NCBI GenBank assembly: GCA_030388825.1
Contig: CP128835.1
Location: 2,412,001-2,476,000, forward strand
Origin: Rossellomorea sp. AcN35-11
GTDB taxonomy: Bacteria > Bacillota > Bacilli > Bacillales > Bacillaceae_B
DNA: 64,000 bases
Direction: 5' to 3'
The notes beneath the pieces were generated by a model, which searched no databases, had not been told where the DNA came from, and worked only from the letters and a program-made list of their open reading frames with translations. Position numbers and translations under genes: made by a program. Shown here piece by piece: positions 1-7,738 of the stretch. The stretch's first letter is position 1; each line of letters starts with the position of its first letter.

Positions 1-510
1 CTGTTGGAAATCAACCGGGGGAGTAATGATTTCACAGGATGGAAGGCCAATATAAGAGGGGTGGACCTTAATAACCAATTCCCGGCCAAATGGGAGTTGG
101 AAAAAGAGAGGAAAGAAGAAAAATCTCCTGCCCCAAGAGATTTCCCAGGATATAAACCTCTTTCTGAACCTGAAACCATTGCTATGGCCAAACTTGCTCA
201 AGAGGAAAGGTTTGACCGGCTGTTAGCCCTCCATACTCAGGGAAAGGAATTCTATTGGGGATATGAAGGGTTGGAGCCACCGGAAGCAGCAAAGCTTGCA
301 GCTGATTTCAAAAGAGTAAGCGGATATGAATCCGTCAGGTATGTAGACAGTTATGCGGGATATAAGGATTGGTTCATTAAGGAATTTAAGAAAGCAGGGT
401 TTACCATCGAGCTCGGAAAAGGAATAAACCCCTTGCCCCTCTCTCAGTTTGATGAAATTTATCAGGATATGCTCGGCATCTTTCTGGTATCCATATATCG
501 ATGGTACTGA
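1..510 (+). CDS. yqgT: gamma-D-glutamyl-diamino acid endopeptidase, M14 family (3' part)
   Basis: The frame is open from the first base, so the N-terminus lies outside the window; about 169 C-terminal residues are visible. The end of a zinc carboxypeptidase fold is seen: NLNNQFPAKWE near the start and FTIELGKG near the end, whose Glu is the catalytic general base of the M14 family. The family cleaves the gamma-D-Glu-diaminopimelate bond of peptidoglycan peptides. The next genes, yqgU and yqgV, follow yqgT in B. subtilis, which supports the name. The protein ends at the length normal for the family. The zinc ligands are not in view. Confidence 0.8.
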   Translation: MLEINRGSNDFTGWKANIRGVDLNNQFPAKWELEKERKEEKSPAPRDFPGYKPLSEPETIAMAKLAQEERFDRLLALHTQGKEFYWGYEGLEPPEAAKLAADFKRVSGYESVRYVDSYAGYKDWFIKEFKKAGFTIELGKGINPLPLSQFDEIYQDMLGIFLVSIYRWY

Positions 511-822
511 CAAAGTTCAAGGTGAAATGTAGGACCTTGATGATACTCCATGAAATTCGACGAAATCATAAACAAACACTCGAAAGTTCTTTGCACAAGT
601 TCCATAAATATCTATTGTAGAAAATGAAAATCAGGAGTAAAATAAATCATCATCCTGTTTAACAAAACAAAAGGAATATCCGATTGTGGTGACTCAAATG
701 GTGTGTGAACATCTGGTCATCACTTTTTTTGAATTTTTGTAATGTTTTTTTAACAAACTTGAAACATTTTCCGCTTTTAAACGTACTAATTAATATGGAA
801 TTTATGAAGGGGGGAGAAGGAT
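511..822. other. intergenic region between yqgT and yqgU
   Basis: AT-rich spacer of 312 bases without a convincing gene. Open frames that cross it on the minus strand overlap yqgU and have no plausible start. The promoter of yqgU probably lies here, for example around the TTGAAA near 759, but no good -10 box at standard spacing was found. No clear terminator for yqgT was found. Confidence 0.4.
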
Positions 823-1932
823 ATGAAACAGAAAAAAGTGAGTGTCTTACTATTTTTATTACTGAGTATTCTTTTGTTGTCTGCATGTCAACCGGAAGAG
901 ACCCAGACTTCTCCCCCAGAGAAAGAGAAACCAAAAACAAAAGAAATCTCTGCAGGCACTTTTTCTTCAGAGCGCTTTGTTGAGAATATAGGATGGCTTT
1001 CAGATACAGAGATTCTATCAGTTCAACTTGGAGAGGATGGGAAACCTTCTTTCTACATCTATCATTTATACGATGGAACAAATACAAAAATTTATGAGAT
1101 TCCTTCTTCTTTCGTTGGGGCGAGCATATCACCAGATAAGGAAAAAATATTGATCCATTCAGCTCCTGTAACCTATTCAGCCAAGGTAACCATTATCGAC
1201 AGGAAAGGTCAGGAGCTGTTTCAGGAGGATGTGCCTTCGTATGAATTAACACATTCATGGAACCCATTTAACGAGAATGCTTTGTTAATCACCAGCTTCA
1301 GTGAAGATTGGAGTTTTCAGGTTTACTCCATTGATTTAAAAAAGGCTGTTATGGACCCTATAGATGCTGAACAGCCATTTGTTCAATGGAAGTCGGAATC
1401 TTCCATCCTTTTTCAAGATTGGAATGCAGAAGAGATAAGTGTTTCAGCTCCACTCATGTCCCGGAATGTTTTCAATGGAGAAAAGGATATGATCGTGGAA
1501 TCCACTATCCACTTTAAACAGTTTACTAATTCTCTACTATCTGTCACTCCCCTGGAGGAGGATGGTCCGTTTACGTATCGATTCATCACTTCAAGTGGTG
1601 AGATCCAGTCCGAGTTCACGGCCGATCTCCTGAGCCGCTATTCTGACTGGTTTGTTCCTTATTATGATATGATAGAAGAGAAAGGTCGTTTGATTACTTT
1701 CACTGCAACTGAACCAGGCTCCTTTGATATGTATACAGGAACATTCTCTTTAAAGGAGTGGGAAATTTCATCTGGAAATGAAATCCTATTGGTTGAGGAC
1801 CTGCCTTTAGAGCCGATACAGTGTTCACCAAACGGGGAATATTGTTTATATGGTAATCAATTGGAGAAAGTAATCGATTTGACGGACTCAACCATCATTC
1901 AGCTACTGACAGAGGAAGGGGAAGATATGTAA
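823..1932 (+). CDS. yqgU: YqgU-like lipoprotein
   Basis: 369 residues. The N-terminus is a type II signal peptide: KQKK, a Leu-rich core, then lipobox LSAC with the lipidated Cys at residue 22. This predicts an outer-face membrane lipoprotein. The mature part reads like a beta-propeller-type sequence (repeats such as SISPDKEKILIHSA, WNPFNENALLI, CSPNGEYCLYG), which is an inference. Start ATG 823 follows a GGGGGGAGAAGG ribosome site. The stop overlaps the start of yqgV (TAATG), so the two are translationally coupled. B. subtilis has the same order. The molecular function is unknown. Confidence 0.8.
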   Translation: MKQKKVSVLLFLLLSILLLSACQPEETQTSPPEKEKPKTKEISAGTFSSERFVENIGWLSDTEILSVQLGEDGKPSFYIYHLYDGTNTKIYEIPSSFVGASISPDKEKILIHSAPVTYSAKVTIIDRKGQELFQEDVPSYELTHSWNPFNENALLITSFSEDWSFQVYSIDLKKAVMDPIDAEQPFVQWKSESSILFQDWNAEEISVSAPLMSRNVFNGEKDMIVESTIHFKQFTNSLLSVTPLEEDGPFTYRFITSSGEIQSEFTADLLSRYSDWFVPYYDMIEEKGRLITFTATEPGSFDMYTGTFSLKEWEISSGNEILLVEDLPLEPIQCSPNGEYCLYGNQLEKVIDLTDSTIIQLLTEEGEDM

Positions 1933-2246
1933 TGGCCATCGTAGATGTAACCGTTATACCGATTGGAACGGAATCTCCAAGTGTAAGTTCCTATGTTGCG
2001 GATTTACATACCATTCTTAAGGGATATGAGAAAGAGGGGAAAATCCGTTTTCAACTAACACCCATGAATACAATCATAGAGGGCGAACTTCCCGTTTTGT
2101 TTCAGGTCATTCAGGATATTCATGAATCACCTTTCCAAAAAGGGATTAAACGGGTGGCGACAAACATAAGGATTGATGATCGTCGTGATAAGAAAACAAC
2201 AATGGAAGGAAAGTTATCTTCCGTTCAAAGTAAATTGAATCAGTAA
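1932..2246 (+). CDS. yqgV: MTH1187/YqgV family thiamine-binding-type protein
   Basis: 104 residues, the usual size of this small ferredoxin-like family (DUF77). The N-terminus MAIVDVTVIPIGTESPSVSS and the motif near residue 45 (LTPMNTIIEGE) are typical. Family members form tetramers and some bind thiamine or its precursors; the physiological role here is not known. It overlaps the stop of yqgU by one base and is followed at once by a strong bidirectional terminator, so yqgU-yqgV is one transcription unit. Confidence 0.8.
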   Translation: MAIVDVTVIPIGTESPSVSSYVADLHTILKGYEKEGKIRFQLTPMNTIIEGELPVLFQVIQDIHESPFQKGIKRVATNIRIDDRRDKKTTMEGKLSSVQSKLNQ

Positions 2247-2296
2247 AAAAGGAAAAAGGAGAGTAACCAAAAAGGTTTACTCTCCTTTTTCCTTTA
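2247..2296. terminator. bidirectional terminator between yqgV and the HxlR gene
   Basis: A-rich arm, GGAGAGTAAACC-type stem (the arms GGAGAGTAACC and GGTTTACTCTCC differ by one base), then CTTTTTCCTTT. It serves yqgV on the plus strand and the convergent regulator on the minus strand. Confidence 0.8.
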
Positions 2297-2305
2297 ATAG
2301 AATCA

Positions 2306-2656
2306 TTATTCTTCGCTTTCTACCAGCACTGCACTTTTGTCAGGATAGGTCTTTTCTATATGCTGTTCACCCCATTCGCACAGCATATCAAGAGGACCCT
2401 TTAAGGACCATCCGTATTCTGTTAATTCATACTCCACTTTCGGTGGAACCTGGTTATAGATAATTCGATTGATGACACCATCTGCTTCTAGCTCCCTAAG
2501 CTGTTGAGTCAACATCTTTTGTGTAATTCCAGGCATTAATTTTTTTAATTCACTCGTCCTGCGCTTACTTTTAATCAAATGGCAGAGTATGACTACTTTC
2601 CACTTTCCTCCGATAACTTCCAAGGAGGCTTCTACAGGTATATTATATTTTTTCAT
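2306..2656 (-). CDS. HxlR-family winged-helix transcriptional regulator
   Basis: 116 residues, full length for the family. The signature IPVEASLEVIGGKWK opens the winged helix, followed by the recognition region GITQKMLTQQLRELEADGV and the wing VPPKVEYELTEYG. Family members act as dimeric repressors or activators of neighbouring genes, often in redox or aldehyde stress. In the redox-sensing members a Cys stands just before PVE; here it is Ile (YNIPVE), so classic N-terminal thiol sensing is unlikely. A 12-bp perfect palindrome lies upstream and may be an autoregulatory operator. No obvious target gene is adjacent. Confidence 0.85.
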   Translation of the reverse strand: MKKYNIPVEASLEVIGGKWKVVILCHLIKSKRRTSELKKLMPGITQKMLTQQLRELEADGVINRIIYNQVPPKVEYELTEYGWSLKGPLDMLCEWGEQHIEKTYPDKSAVLVESEE

Positions 2657-2680
2657 TTATGAACCTCCAGTTCCTTTTGT

Positions 2681-2692
2681 GTATGATCATAC
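2681..2692. promoter_or_regulatory. palindrome upstream of HxlR gene, possible operator
   Basis: GTATGATCATAC is a perfect 12-bp palindrome 25 bases upstream of the regulator start. HxlR dimers bind such short inverted repeats; binding here is an inference. Confidence 0.4.
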
Positions 2693-2825
2693 GTTCGTCT
2701 TCCTGTATGCAAGTACCATCGTATTTCCTAATCGCTTTTTGATTTTATCATATCCATTATAGCGTACCCATCCAAAAGGTCCATAAGGTACTTTATGGTG
2801 CCTGTGTTACGTAAGAGTGCCCTTA

Positions 2826-2879
2826 AGTGATAGTAAAAAGCCTGCCGTTAAGAAACGACAGGCTTTTTACTATCACTTA
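2826..2879 (-). terminator. long near-perfect hairpin, terminator of yqgW
   Basis: Two 25-base arms starting AAGTGATAGTAAAAAGCC and its complement, with one mismatch, close on a 4-base loop. It lies just downstream of yqgW on the minus strand and the inner arm contains a T-run. The stem is unusually long for a simple terminator. Confidence 0.65.
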
Positions 2880-2889
2880 TTTGTCTTGA

Positions 2890-3063
2890 TTAATGACCGC
2901 CTGGATAACCAGAGTGAAGGACTGTCATAATTGTAAACCAACCAAAAACACCCAGAGTTGCCAATGAAAATAAAATTCCCATTGCATTCTTATTTTTGAA
3001 AGTGCTTACTACTGAAAATAATGCTAATAATGTAACCAATGCTGTAATAATTACAAAACCCAT
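2890..3063 (-). CDS. yqgW: DUF2759 small membrane protein
   Basis: 57 residues: MGFVIITALVTLLALFSVVS at the start, a second hydrophobic segment (residues about 29-50) and the tail HSGYPGGH. Two predicted membrane helices with a short charged KNKNA loop. The size, sequence and place before yqgX match B. subtilis YqgW of the DUF2759 family. The function is unknown. A ribosome site (GAAAGGGG) precedes the ATG on the minus strand. Confidence 0.8.
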   Translation of the reverse strand: MGFVIITALVTLLALFSVVSTFKNKNAMGILFSLATLGVFGWFTIMTVLHSGYPGGH

Positions 3064-3262
3064 TTATATGACCCCTTTCATTGATATACGTTTGATGCTA
3101 AAGAATATTATATGTACATAAATGCACGCATTACCATTTTATAATTTTTTCCTCTATTTGTCGAGGTCAAAAATTTGACGCTTCCATGACCTTACGTTTG
3201 CCAAGTTTAATGACGTGAAAAGTTCTGATACAATATTGTTATCATAAGCGGAGGTGTAAATA

Positions 3263-3898
3263 ATGAAGTGGAAACAAATCCCTTTGGGACCATTGCAAAC
3301 CAATTGTTATATTATTTGGAATTCAAAAAAAGAATGCTTAGTCATCGATCCAGGCGGAGAAGGGGAGAAGTTGATTCAATGGTTAGACAGCCAGACTTTG
3401 AGCCCCGTTGCCATTCTCTTAACTCACGCACACTTTGATCACATTGGAGCGGTTGATCACGTGAGGGAAAACTATAATGTTCCAGTTTATATCCACGAAA
3501 AAGAAGCTCAGTGGTTACTGGATCCAGCCTTAAATGGATCGCAATTATTTATGATGAGTGAACTGATTCGATTGAAGCCTGCAGATTACATATTAACAAG
3601 TGAGAAAAAACTAGAAATCAAAGGGTTCAAGCTTCAATTGTTGGAAACGCCCGGTCATTCTCCAGGAAGTATTTCTTATTATGTGCAAGATAGTGGAATC
3701 GTATTTGCAGGAGACACATTATTTATGGGAAGTATTGGACGATCGGACTTGCCAGGAGGGAATCATAAGGAGCTATTGGCGAGTATTCATGACAAATTGT
3801 TAACTTTACCAGAGAATACAACTGTCCTGCCTGGACATGGTCCGGAGACGACAATCGAATCGGAGATGGATTCGAATCCGTTTTTAAATGGATTTTAA
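3263..3898 (+). CDS. yqgX: MBL-fold metallo-hydrolase (hydroxyacylglutathione hydrolase-like)
   Basis: 211 residues of metallo-beta-lactamase fold. The metal motif THAHFDH is at residues 54-60, further ligands in ETPGHSPGS and the Asp in FAGDTLF, and the last His in LPGHGPET. The family includes glyoxalase II-like thioester hydrolases; in Bacillus, which lacks glutathione, the substrate is not settled (bacillithiol conjugates are possible, an inference). ATG 3263 is preceded by GGAGGTG. A hairpin terminator follows directly. Confidence 0.85.
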   Translation: MKWKQIPLGPLQTNCYIIWNSKKECLVIDPGGEGEKLIQWLDSQTLSPVAILLTHAHFDHIGAVDHVRENYNVPVYIHEKEAQWLLDPALNGSQLFMMSELIRLKPADYILTSEKKLEIKGFKLQLLETPGHSPGSISYYVQDSGIVFAGDTLFMGSIGRSDLPGGNHKELLASIHDKLLTLPENTTVLPGHGPETTIESEMDSNPFLNGF

Positions 3899-3900
3899 AT

Positions 3901-3943
3901 AAAAAAATTCCCTTTAGCAATCATGCTAAAGGGAATTTTTTTT
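3901..3943. terminator. bidirectional terminator between yqgX and yqgY
   Basis: AAAAAAATTCCCTTTAGCA, a short loop and the exact complement ending in a T-run. Symmetric, so it can end both convergent genes. Confidence 0.85.
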
Positions 3944-4187
3944 AATGTCCTCCTGCACCCGGAGTCATCATAAAGGTCGTCCAATAAGTAAATCCAGCAA
4001 AAAACACTGTTAAGTAAGCACCGAAAATGTAAATATACATACGTTCGGACAGTTTTAAATAGCTTAGCATAATGAAGAATCCTGTTTGGCCTAAAAAGAT
4101 TAATGATGTCGTTGTCATATCACCAAGATAGAACATCACAGCAAAAATACCAGTCCAAAATCCAAGAACTCTGTACATACGATCCAT
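3942..4187 (-). CDS. yqgY: DUF2626 small membrane protein
   Basis: 81 residues starting MDRMYRVLGFWTGIFAVMFY. I chose ATG 4187 because GGAGGG stands 6 bases before it; an upstream in-frame ATG at 4220 has no such site and adds residues the family lacks. Three hydrophobic segments cover most of the protein, so it should be an integral membrane protein. The family is restricted to Bacillaceae and has no assigned function. Position next to yqgX agrees with B. subtilis. Confidence 0.8.
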   Translation of the reverse strand: MDRMYRVLGFWTGIFAVMFYLGDMTTTSLIFLGQTGFFIMLSYLKLSERMYIYIFGAYLTVFFAGFTYWTTFMMTPGAGGH

Positions 4188-4268
4188 ATGTAACCCTCCT
4201 TTGCACCCTAAGTCCATCATTCAATATTATAAATGAATACTACCATAAAAGTAAATATCCGTTTGCTT

Positions 4269-4967
4269 CTAGTTTGTGACGATTACGTGATATCTACACG
4301 TAGAACAGTGATTTATCATATTTTCCTCTTGTTTGAATTCTTCCACAGAGTATAAAGTTTCAAACATTCCTTTAAGTAATGCGTTGTGTAAATCGCATAC
4401 TAACATGTGTTCCAACTGAACACTTTCTTTGAAAGGGCAATGATCATAACGGAACTTAATAGAATCAAATAGAGTATTCGAATCATCCAGTACAAAACCG
4501 ATCGATGACGCGATCTCGCTTAATATGTCCTTTTTATCAGATGGATTCAACCCGTCTATACATTGTTTATGGAGACTCAGGTGGTCGTGAACCAAACGCT
4601 GACCGAATTCATATCCGGTTTCCACCAGAACTGAATAACCTTTCTCACCAAGTTTGGCAAGAGAATTGATGGCAAGGTCGCTTAGTAAACGGAAGTCTCT
4701 TGGAGGAAATGATAATTGAACGGCTTCTTCCGAATGGATGTACCGTTTCCCTGGCCTTCCCCCTTTACCGGTCTTTACATATTCGGATTTCAATACCCTG
4801 ATTTCTTCCAATTTGGAAAGGTGAAGTCTGGCAACGTTCGGATGAATATGAAACTCTTCAGCTATCTCTTGAACCGATACCTGTTTTTTTCTCTCAGTAA
4901 TGTACAAGTAAATGGAATACCTCGTAGGATCTGAAAGTGCACCTGTAACCTTGAGTGTCATATCCAT
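4269..4967 (-). CDS. ArsR-like HTH regulator with Cys-rich C-terminus
   Basis: 232 residues. Residues about 1-75 form a winged helix (DPTRYSIYLYI, VSVQEIAEEFHIHPNVARLH, then GRPGKRYIHS). The C-terminal half carries Cys at HCPF, a second Cys 14 residues on (LVCDLHN), a single Cys in the middle (KQCIDG) and a final CSTC pair (NHCSTCRYH). The arrangement resembles the Fe-S-sensing regulators of the SufR/DeoR type, so a metal or Fe-S sensor is likely but unproven. ATG 4967 has GAGGTG 8 bases upstream. It diverges from mgsR, so it may act on that promoter region. Confidence 0.75.
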   Translation of the reverse strand: MDMTLKVTGALSDPTRYSIYLYITERKKQVSVQEIAEEFHIHPNVARLHLSKLEEIRVLKSEYVKTGKGGRPGKRYIHSEEAVQLSFPPRDFRLLSDLAINSLAKLGEKGYSVLVETGYEFGQRLVHDHLSLHKQCIDGLNPSDKKDILSEIASSIGFVLDDSNTLFDSIKFRYDHCPFKESVQLEHMLVCDLHNALLKGMFETLYSVEEFKQEENMINHCSTCRYHVIVTN

Positions 4968-5185
4968 ACATGAAACACCTCATTTTCATTGTTTATAGTT
5001 CCATTATAAGCCTGGTGGGAGAGATTGGATATGAAAGGGAACCTTATCCTGACTTGATTTGTGGAGTGTTTAAAAAAAGTTCACAAATTCCCGGGGGATA
5101 TTACTGTACAAAAGTTATACATTTAATATACAATATGTTTAACAATTCTTATACAAGCAAGTTAAATTTTAAGGAGGTCAACAAA

Positions 5186-5566
5186 TTGAATAACCTGACA
5201 TTTTTTACTTATCCAAGCTGCACCTCTTGCCGAAAAGCTAAAAAATGGTTGACTGCACATTCCGTCAACTTTGATGAAAGACATCTATTTAGAGAAACAC
5301 CTACACATAAAGAGCTCATGGAGCTATTATCCCTGACAACAGATGGACTTGATGAAATTTTGGCCACCAGAAGTCAAACCTTTAAAGATTTAGGGAAAGA
5401 CGTGAACGATCTACCCCTTTCAGAAGTGATCAAGCTAATTATAAATGAGCCTAAGCTCCTTCGCAGACCACTATTGACAGATGGGAAAAAACTGGTCGTG
5501 GGGTATAATCCAGAGGGTCTGCAGAGCATGACCAATAAAAACCGAACTTTGAAAAAAAGCAGTTAA
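5186..5566 (+). CDS. mgsR: Spx/MgsR-family regulator
   Basis: 126 residues with thioredoxin-like ArsC/Spx fold. The redox CXXC is in YPSCTSCRKAK near residue 11, and the family-typical RRPLLTDGKKLVVGY is near residue 95. In B. subtilis MgsR (YqgZ) activates a subset of general-stress genes through RNA polymerase and its CXXC is a redox switch. I chose TTG 5186: AAGGAGGTC stands 6 bases before it and the resulting length equals the family's. The longer open frame upstream has no ribosome site. A hairpin terminator follows. Confidence 0.85.
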   Translation: MNNLTFFTYPSCTSCRKAKKWLTAHSVNFDERHLFRETPTHKELMELLSLTTDGLDEILATRSQTFKDLGKDVNDLPLSEVIKLIINEPKLLRRPLLTDGKKLVVGYNPEGLQSMTNKNRTLKKSS

Positions 5567-5580
5567 CAGGAATCAGGTTG

Positions 5581-5625
5581 ATTGAAAAAGGCAGTCACTT
5601 TTTAGAAAGTGACTGCCTTTTTCAA
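5581..5625 (+). terminator. terminator of mgsR
   Basis: Stem AAAAAGGCAGTCACTTT with its exact complement, loop TTAGA-like, then TTTTTC. Strong intrinsic terminator 15 bases after the stop. Confidence 0.85.
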
Positions 5626-5657
5626 TTTGTTTCGAGGTGGACAGGAAGTATCTATAA

Positions 5658-5818
5658 GGCTTGTCGCCTCTCGGCAAAGCCCTTCTGCTTTTCTGCTATC
5701 CAGCTCCGGTGGCTAGCGCCTCGAGGTCATAAGTCAAAGCTGCCAAAAAGGCAAAAAGCCGCCTTTTCGGCAGCTTCGTCTTATGCTTGTCGGGGCTGAG
5801 CAAGCCACCTCCGCTTTT
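5658..5818 (+). repeat. modular hairpin repeat element, copy A
   Basis: Starts with a fragment of the right flank (GGCTTGTCGCCTCTCGGC to CTGCTTTTC), then a full unit: left flank CCAGCTCCGGTGGCTAG and CTCGAGGTCAT, middle helix AAGTCAAAGCTGCC with partner GGCAGCTTCGTCTT, inner helix around AAGGC/GCCTT, right flank CTTGTCGGGGCTGA and CACCTCCGCTTTT. Close relatives occur at 36691-36963, 58918-59150 and, decayed, near 45294-45398. Confidence 0.85.
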
Positions 5819-5823
5819 ATTAC

Positions 5824-5894
5824 TGGGCTAGCTGGATTCGAACCAACGCATGTCGCAGTCAAAGTGCGATGCCTTACCGCTTGGCTATAGCCCA
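5824..5894 (-). tRNA. tRNA-Gln (TTG anticodon)
   Basis: Read on the minus strand the gene runs from TGGGCTATAGCCAAGCGG to GCTAGCCCA. The acceptor arm TGGGCTA pairs with TAGCCCA, the D arm is GCCAAGCGGTAAGGC, the anticodon loop is CTTTGAC (anticodon TTG) and the T arm is GTTGGTTCGAATCC. It matches the Bacillus tRNA-Gln and lies between mgsR and comG as in B. subtilis (trnQ). No 3' CCA beyond the final A is encoded. Confidence 0.95.
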
Positions 5895-5986
5895 TCAATG
5901 TGACCACTTACAATGAATAGTATGTCAATCTAAAAAGTACTTATACACGATTATCAAGTTTTTTTATTAATGTAAGAAAAAGCCTT

Positions 5987-6007
5987 TTCAATCATAGAAA
6001 AGGCTTC
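5987..6007 (-). terminator. terminator of the LysM gene
   Basis: On the minus strand: AAGCCTTTTC, an 8-base loop, GAAAAGGCTT and then TTTCTT. Confidence 0.7.
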
Positions 6008-6021
6008 AGTATCATAGTTTT

Positions 6022-6315
6022 TTATTTGCAAATTTTTACGGTGCTGTATTTAATAAATAATTTTTGACCAACATAAATTTTATTAGGATCACTGATGTTA
6101 TTGTTTTTCATAATAGATGTGACAGAGACACCGTGTTTGGCTGCAATCTCTGAAAGAGTATCCCCATAGACGACTGTATGGTATATTTTAGCATACTCAC
6201 AACTGGATGCCTGACTGCCTGCAGCATCTGCAGATGCAGGTTGAAAACCTCCAATTCCAGTTAATAAACCGAATGATAGAGCAGAAGCGACAATAACTTT
6301 ACCTAATTTTCTCAT
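6022..6315 (-). CDS. secreted LysM-domain protein
   Basis: 97 residues. A signal peptide (MRKLGKVIVASALSFGLLTG, cleavage probably after PASADA near residue 31) is followed by one LysM domain at about residues 43-90: YHTVVYGDTLSEIAAKHGVS and NNISDPNKIYVGQKLFI. LysM binds peptidoglycan GlcNAc chains, so this is a small exported wall-binding protein without a catalytic domain. Two Cys flank the domain (SSCEYA and KICK at the very end) and could form a disulphide. A GGGAGA ribosome site precedes the ATG. It stands alone, between tRNA-Gln and comG. Confidence 0.85.
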   Translation of the reverse strand: MRKLGKVIVASALSFGLLTGIGGFQPASADAAGSQASSCEYAKIYHTVVYGDTLSEIAAKHGVSVTSIMKNNNISDPNKIYVGQKLFIKYSTVKICK

Positions 6316-6667
6316 CTTTTATCTCCCTTATATGGTATTTTATTACAATATTAAAATACCGTTAATTGTAAAATATGTAAAAATTAATATTTTGTTGAAA
6401 TCGGCTGTTATTTTTATATTTTTCTAAAAATTCTCACCAACCCTACTATTTTACAATCTTTTTATTCTTCTAGTAATAAAATAGTGAATAGTGCTTTTTT
6501 GTGATTTTTTTGTTGAGATATGGGTGAAAGGGAGGTGTGTGAATGAATGTTGTCGTATATAAAAGGGGTTTCAAATACCATGTAGAAAAATTTTTTAAAA
6601 AAAGAAGGGATTTGTAATTTTGTGTCGTATATCTTTTAGTAGGTAAAAAGAAAGGTGGTGCCAATAT
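6316..6667. promoter_or_regulatory. comG upstream region
   Basis: 350 bases, very AT-rich, between the divergent LysM gene and comGA. It must hold both promoters. Two A-run/T-run patches (AAAAGGGGTTTC at 6561 and AAAAATTTTTT at 6586) are about 25 bases apart and resemble the AAAA-N5-TTTT ComK boxes expected before comG, but neither fits exactly. TGTCGTATAT occurs twice, at 6551 and 6623. No gene is seen. Confidence 0.4.
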
Positions 6668-6700
6668 ATATTTCACTCAGTAGAATCCTTATCTGAAGTC

Positions 6701-7738
6701 ATGATTGGAGAAGCTTTCGGCTGTGAAGCGACAGATGTTCATTTAATTCCGAGAACGGAAGATTACCTGATTCAATTTAGAAAGTTCGGGGTTTTGGTTC
6801 CTTACGAGACCATCGATCCCGATCAGGCTGAACGATTGATAGCCCACCTGAAATTCATGGCCTCCATGGATATCGGAGAAAAACGAAAGCCTCAAAGCGG
6901 CTCCTTCAGTTTAACCATCCGTAACGCACCTCTATCCCTCAGAATCTCAACGTTGCCGACCACTCATCTAAAAGAAAGCCTTGTCATTCGCATACTCCCT
7001 CAAACCTATCACATTCCCATCGAAAAGATGTCCCTTTATCCTTCATCCGCCAAAAAACTGCTCGCTCTCCTGATGTATTCTCATGGTCTGATCCTCTTTA
7101 CAGGACCGACAGGAAGCGGGAAGACCACAACTTTATATTCCCTGGTCCACCATTGCTCCGTTGCCTTGAACCGCAATGTTATTACTCTCGAGGATCCTGT
7201 AGAGAAGCAGCATGAAGAAATGGTACAAATTCAAGTGAATGAAAAAGCGGGGATTACGTATTCCACTGGTTTGAAAGCAATATTGAGACATGATCCCGAT
7301 ATCATTATGGTGGGGGAGATTAGAGATAGGGAGACGGCGGAAATCGCAGTGAGGGCCGCATTAACGGGACACTTAGTCATTACGACCATGCATACCAGGG
7401 ATGCAAAAGGTGCGATTTATCGTTTGATGGAATTAGGAATCGAGTGGCATGATATTGAACAAACGTTGCTGGCTGTCTCAGCCCAGCGATTATTAAAGCT
7501 GGTCTGTCCCGTTTGTCATACGGAATGTGGAGGAAAATGCCTTCCTGGTAAAAACGTCTACAGGGCCTCAGTCTATGAAATTCTAACTGGGAGGGATTTA
7601 AAAGAAGTGTTGAAGGAAGCGAAGGGAGAGTGTGGATTGTATCGGTACGACACACTTCAGACATTGATCAATAAGGGGGTGGCACTTGGATTTGTTTCAG
7701 AACTTGAATATAAGAAATGGGTACATGAAGAAAAATGA
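6701..7738 (+). CDS. comGA: competence ATPase ComGA
   Basis: Type II/IV secretion ATPase that powers assembly of the competence pseudopilus for DNA uptake. Walker A GPTGSGKTTT at about residue 135, Asp box LEDPVE, Walker B region IIMVGEIRD and a CPVC/ECGGKC zinc motif in the C-terminal part. First of seven comG genes. The coordinates use the first ATG (6701), but it has no ribosome site and lacks about 11 conserved N-terminal residues. The in-frame codon at the right place, 6668, is ATA, 9 bases after GGTGG, and would give 356 residues, the usual family length. So the true start is either a rare AUA codon or a misread base. Confidence 0.9.
   Translation: MIGEAFGCEATDVHLIPRTEDYLIQFRKFGVLVPYETIDPDQAERLIAHLKFMASMDIGEKRKPQSGSFSLTIRNAPLSLRISTLPTTHLKESLVIRILPQTYHIPIEKMSLYPSSAKKLLALLMYSHGLILFTGPTGSGKTTTLYSLVHHCSVALNRNVITLEDPVEKQHEEMVQIQVNEKAGITYSTGLKAILRHDPDIIMVGEIRDRETAEIAVRAALTGHLVITTMHTRDAKGAIYRLMELGIEWHDIEQTLLAVSAQRLLKLVCPVCHTECGGKCLPGKNVYRASVYEILTGRDLKEVLKEAKGECGLYRYDTLQTLINKGVALGFVSELEYKKWVHEEK

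Noticed and set aside
659..1132. 157-codon minus-strand frame opposite yqgU
   Set aside because: Overlaps a clear lipoprotein gene, has no ribosome site and low-complexity sequence; a shadow frame.
5067..5100. Sigma-B promoter before mgsR
   Set aside because: GTTTAA and GGGGGATAT are present but about 20 bases apart instead of 13-15.
5578..5799. Possible 73-residue protein after mgsR
   Set aside because: It consists of the mgsR terminator and the hairpin repeat element; no family similarity.
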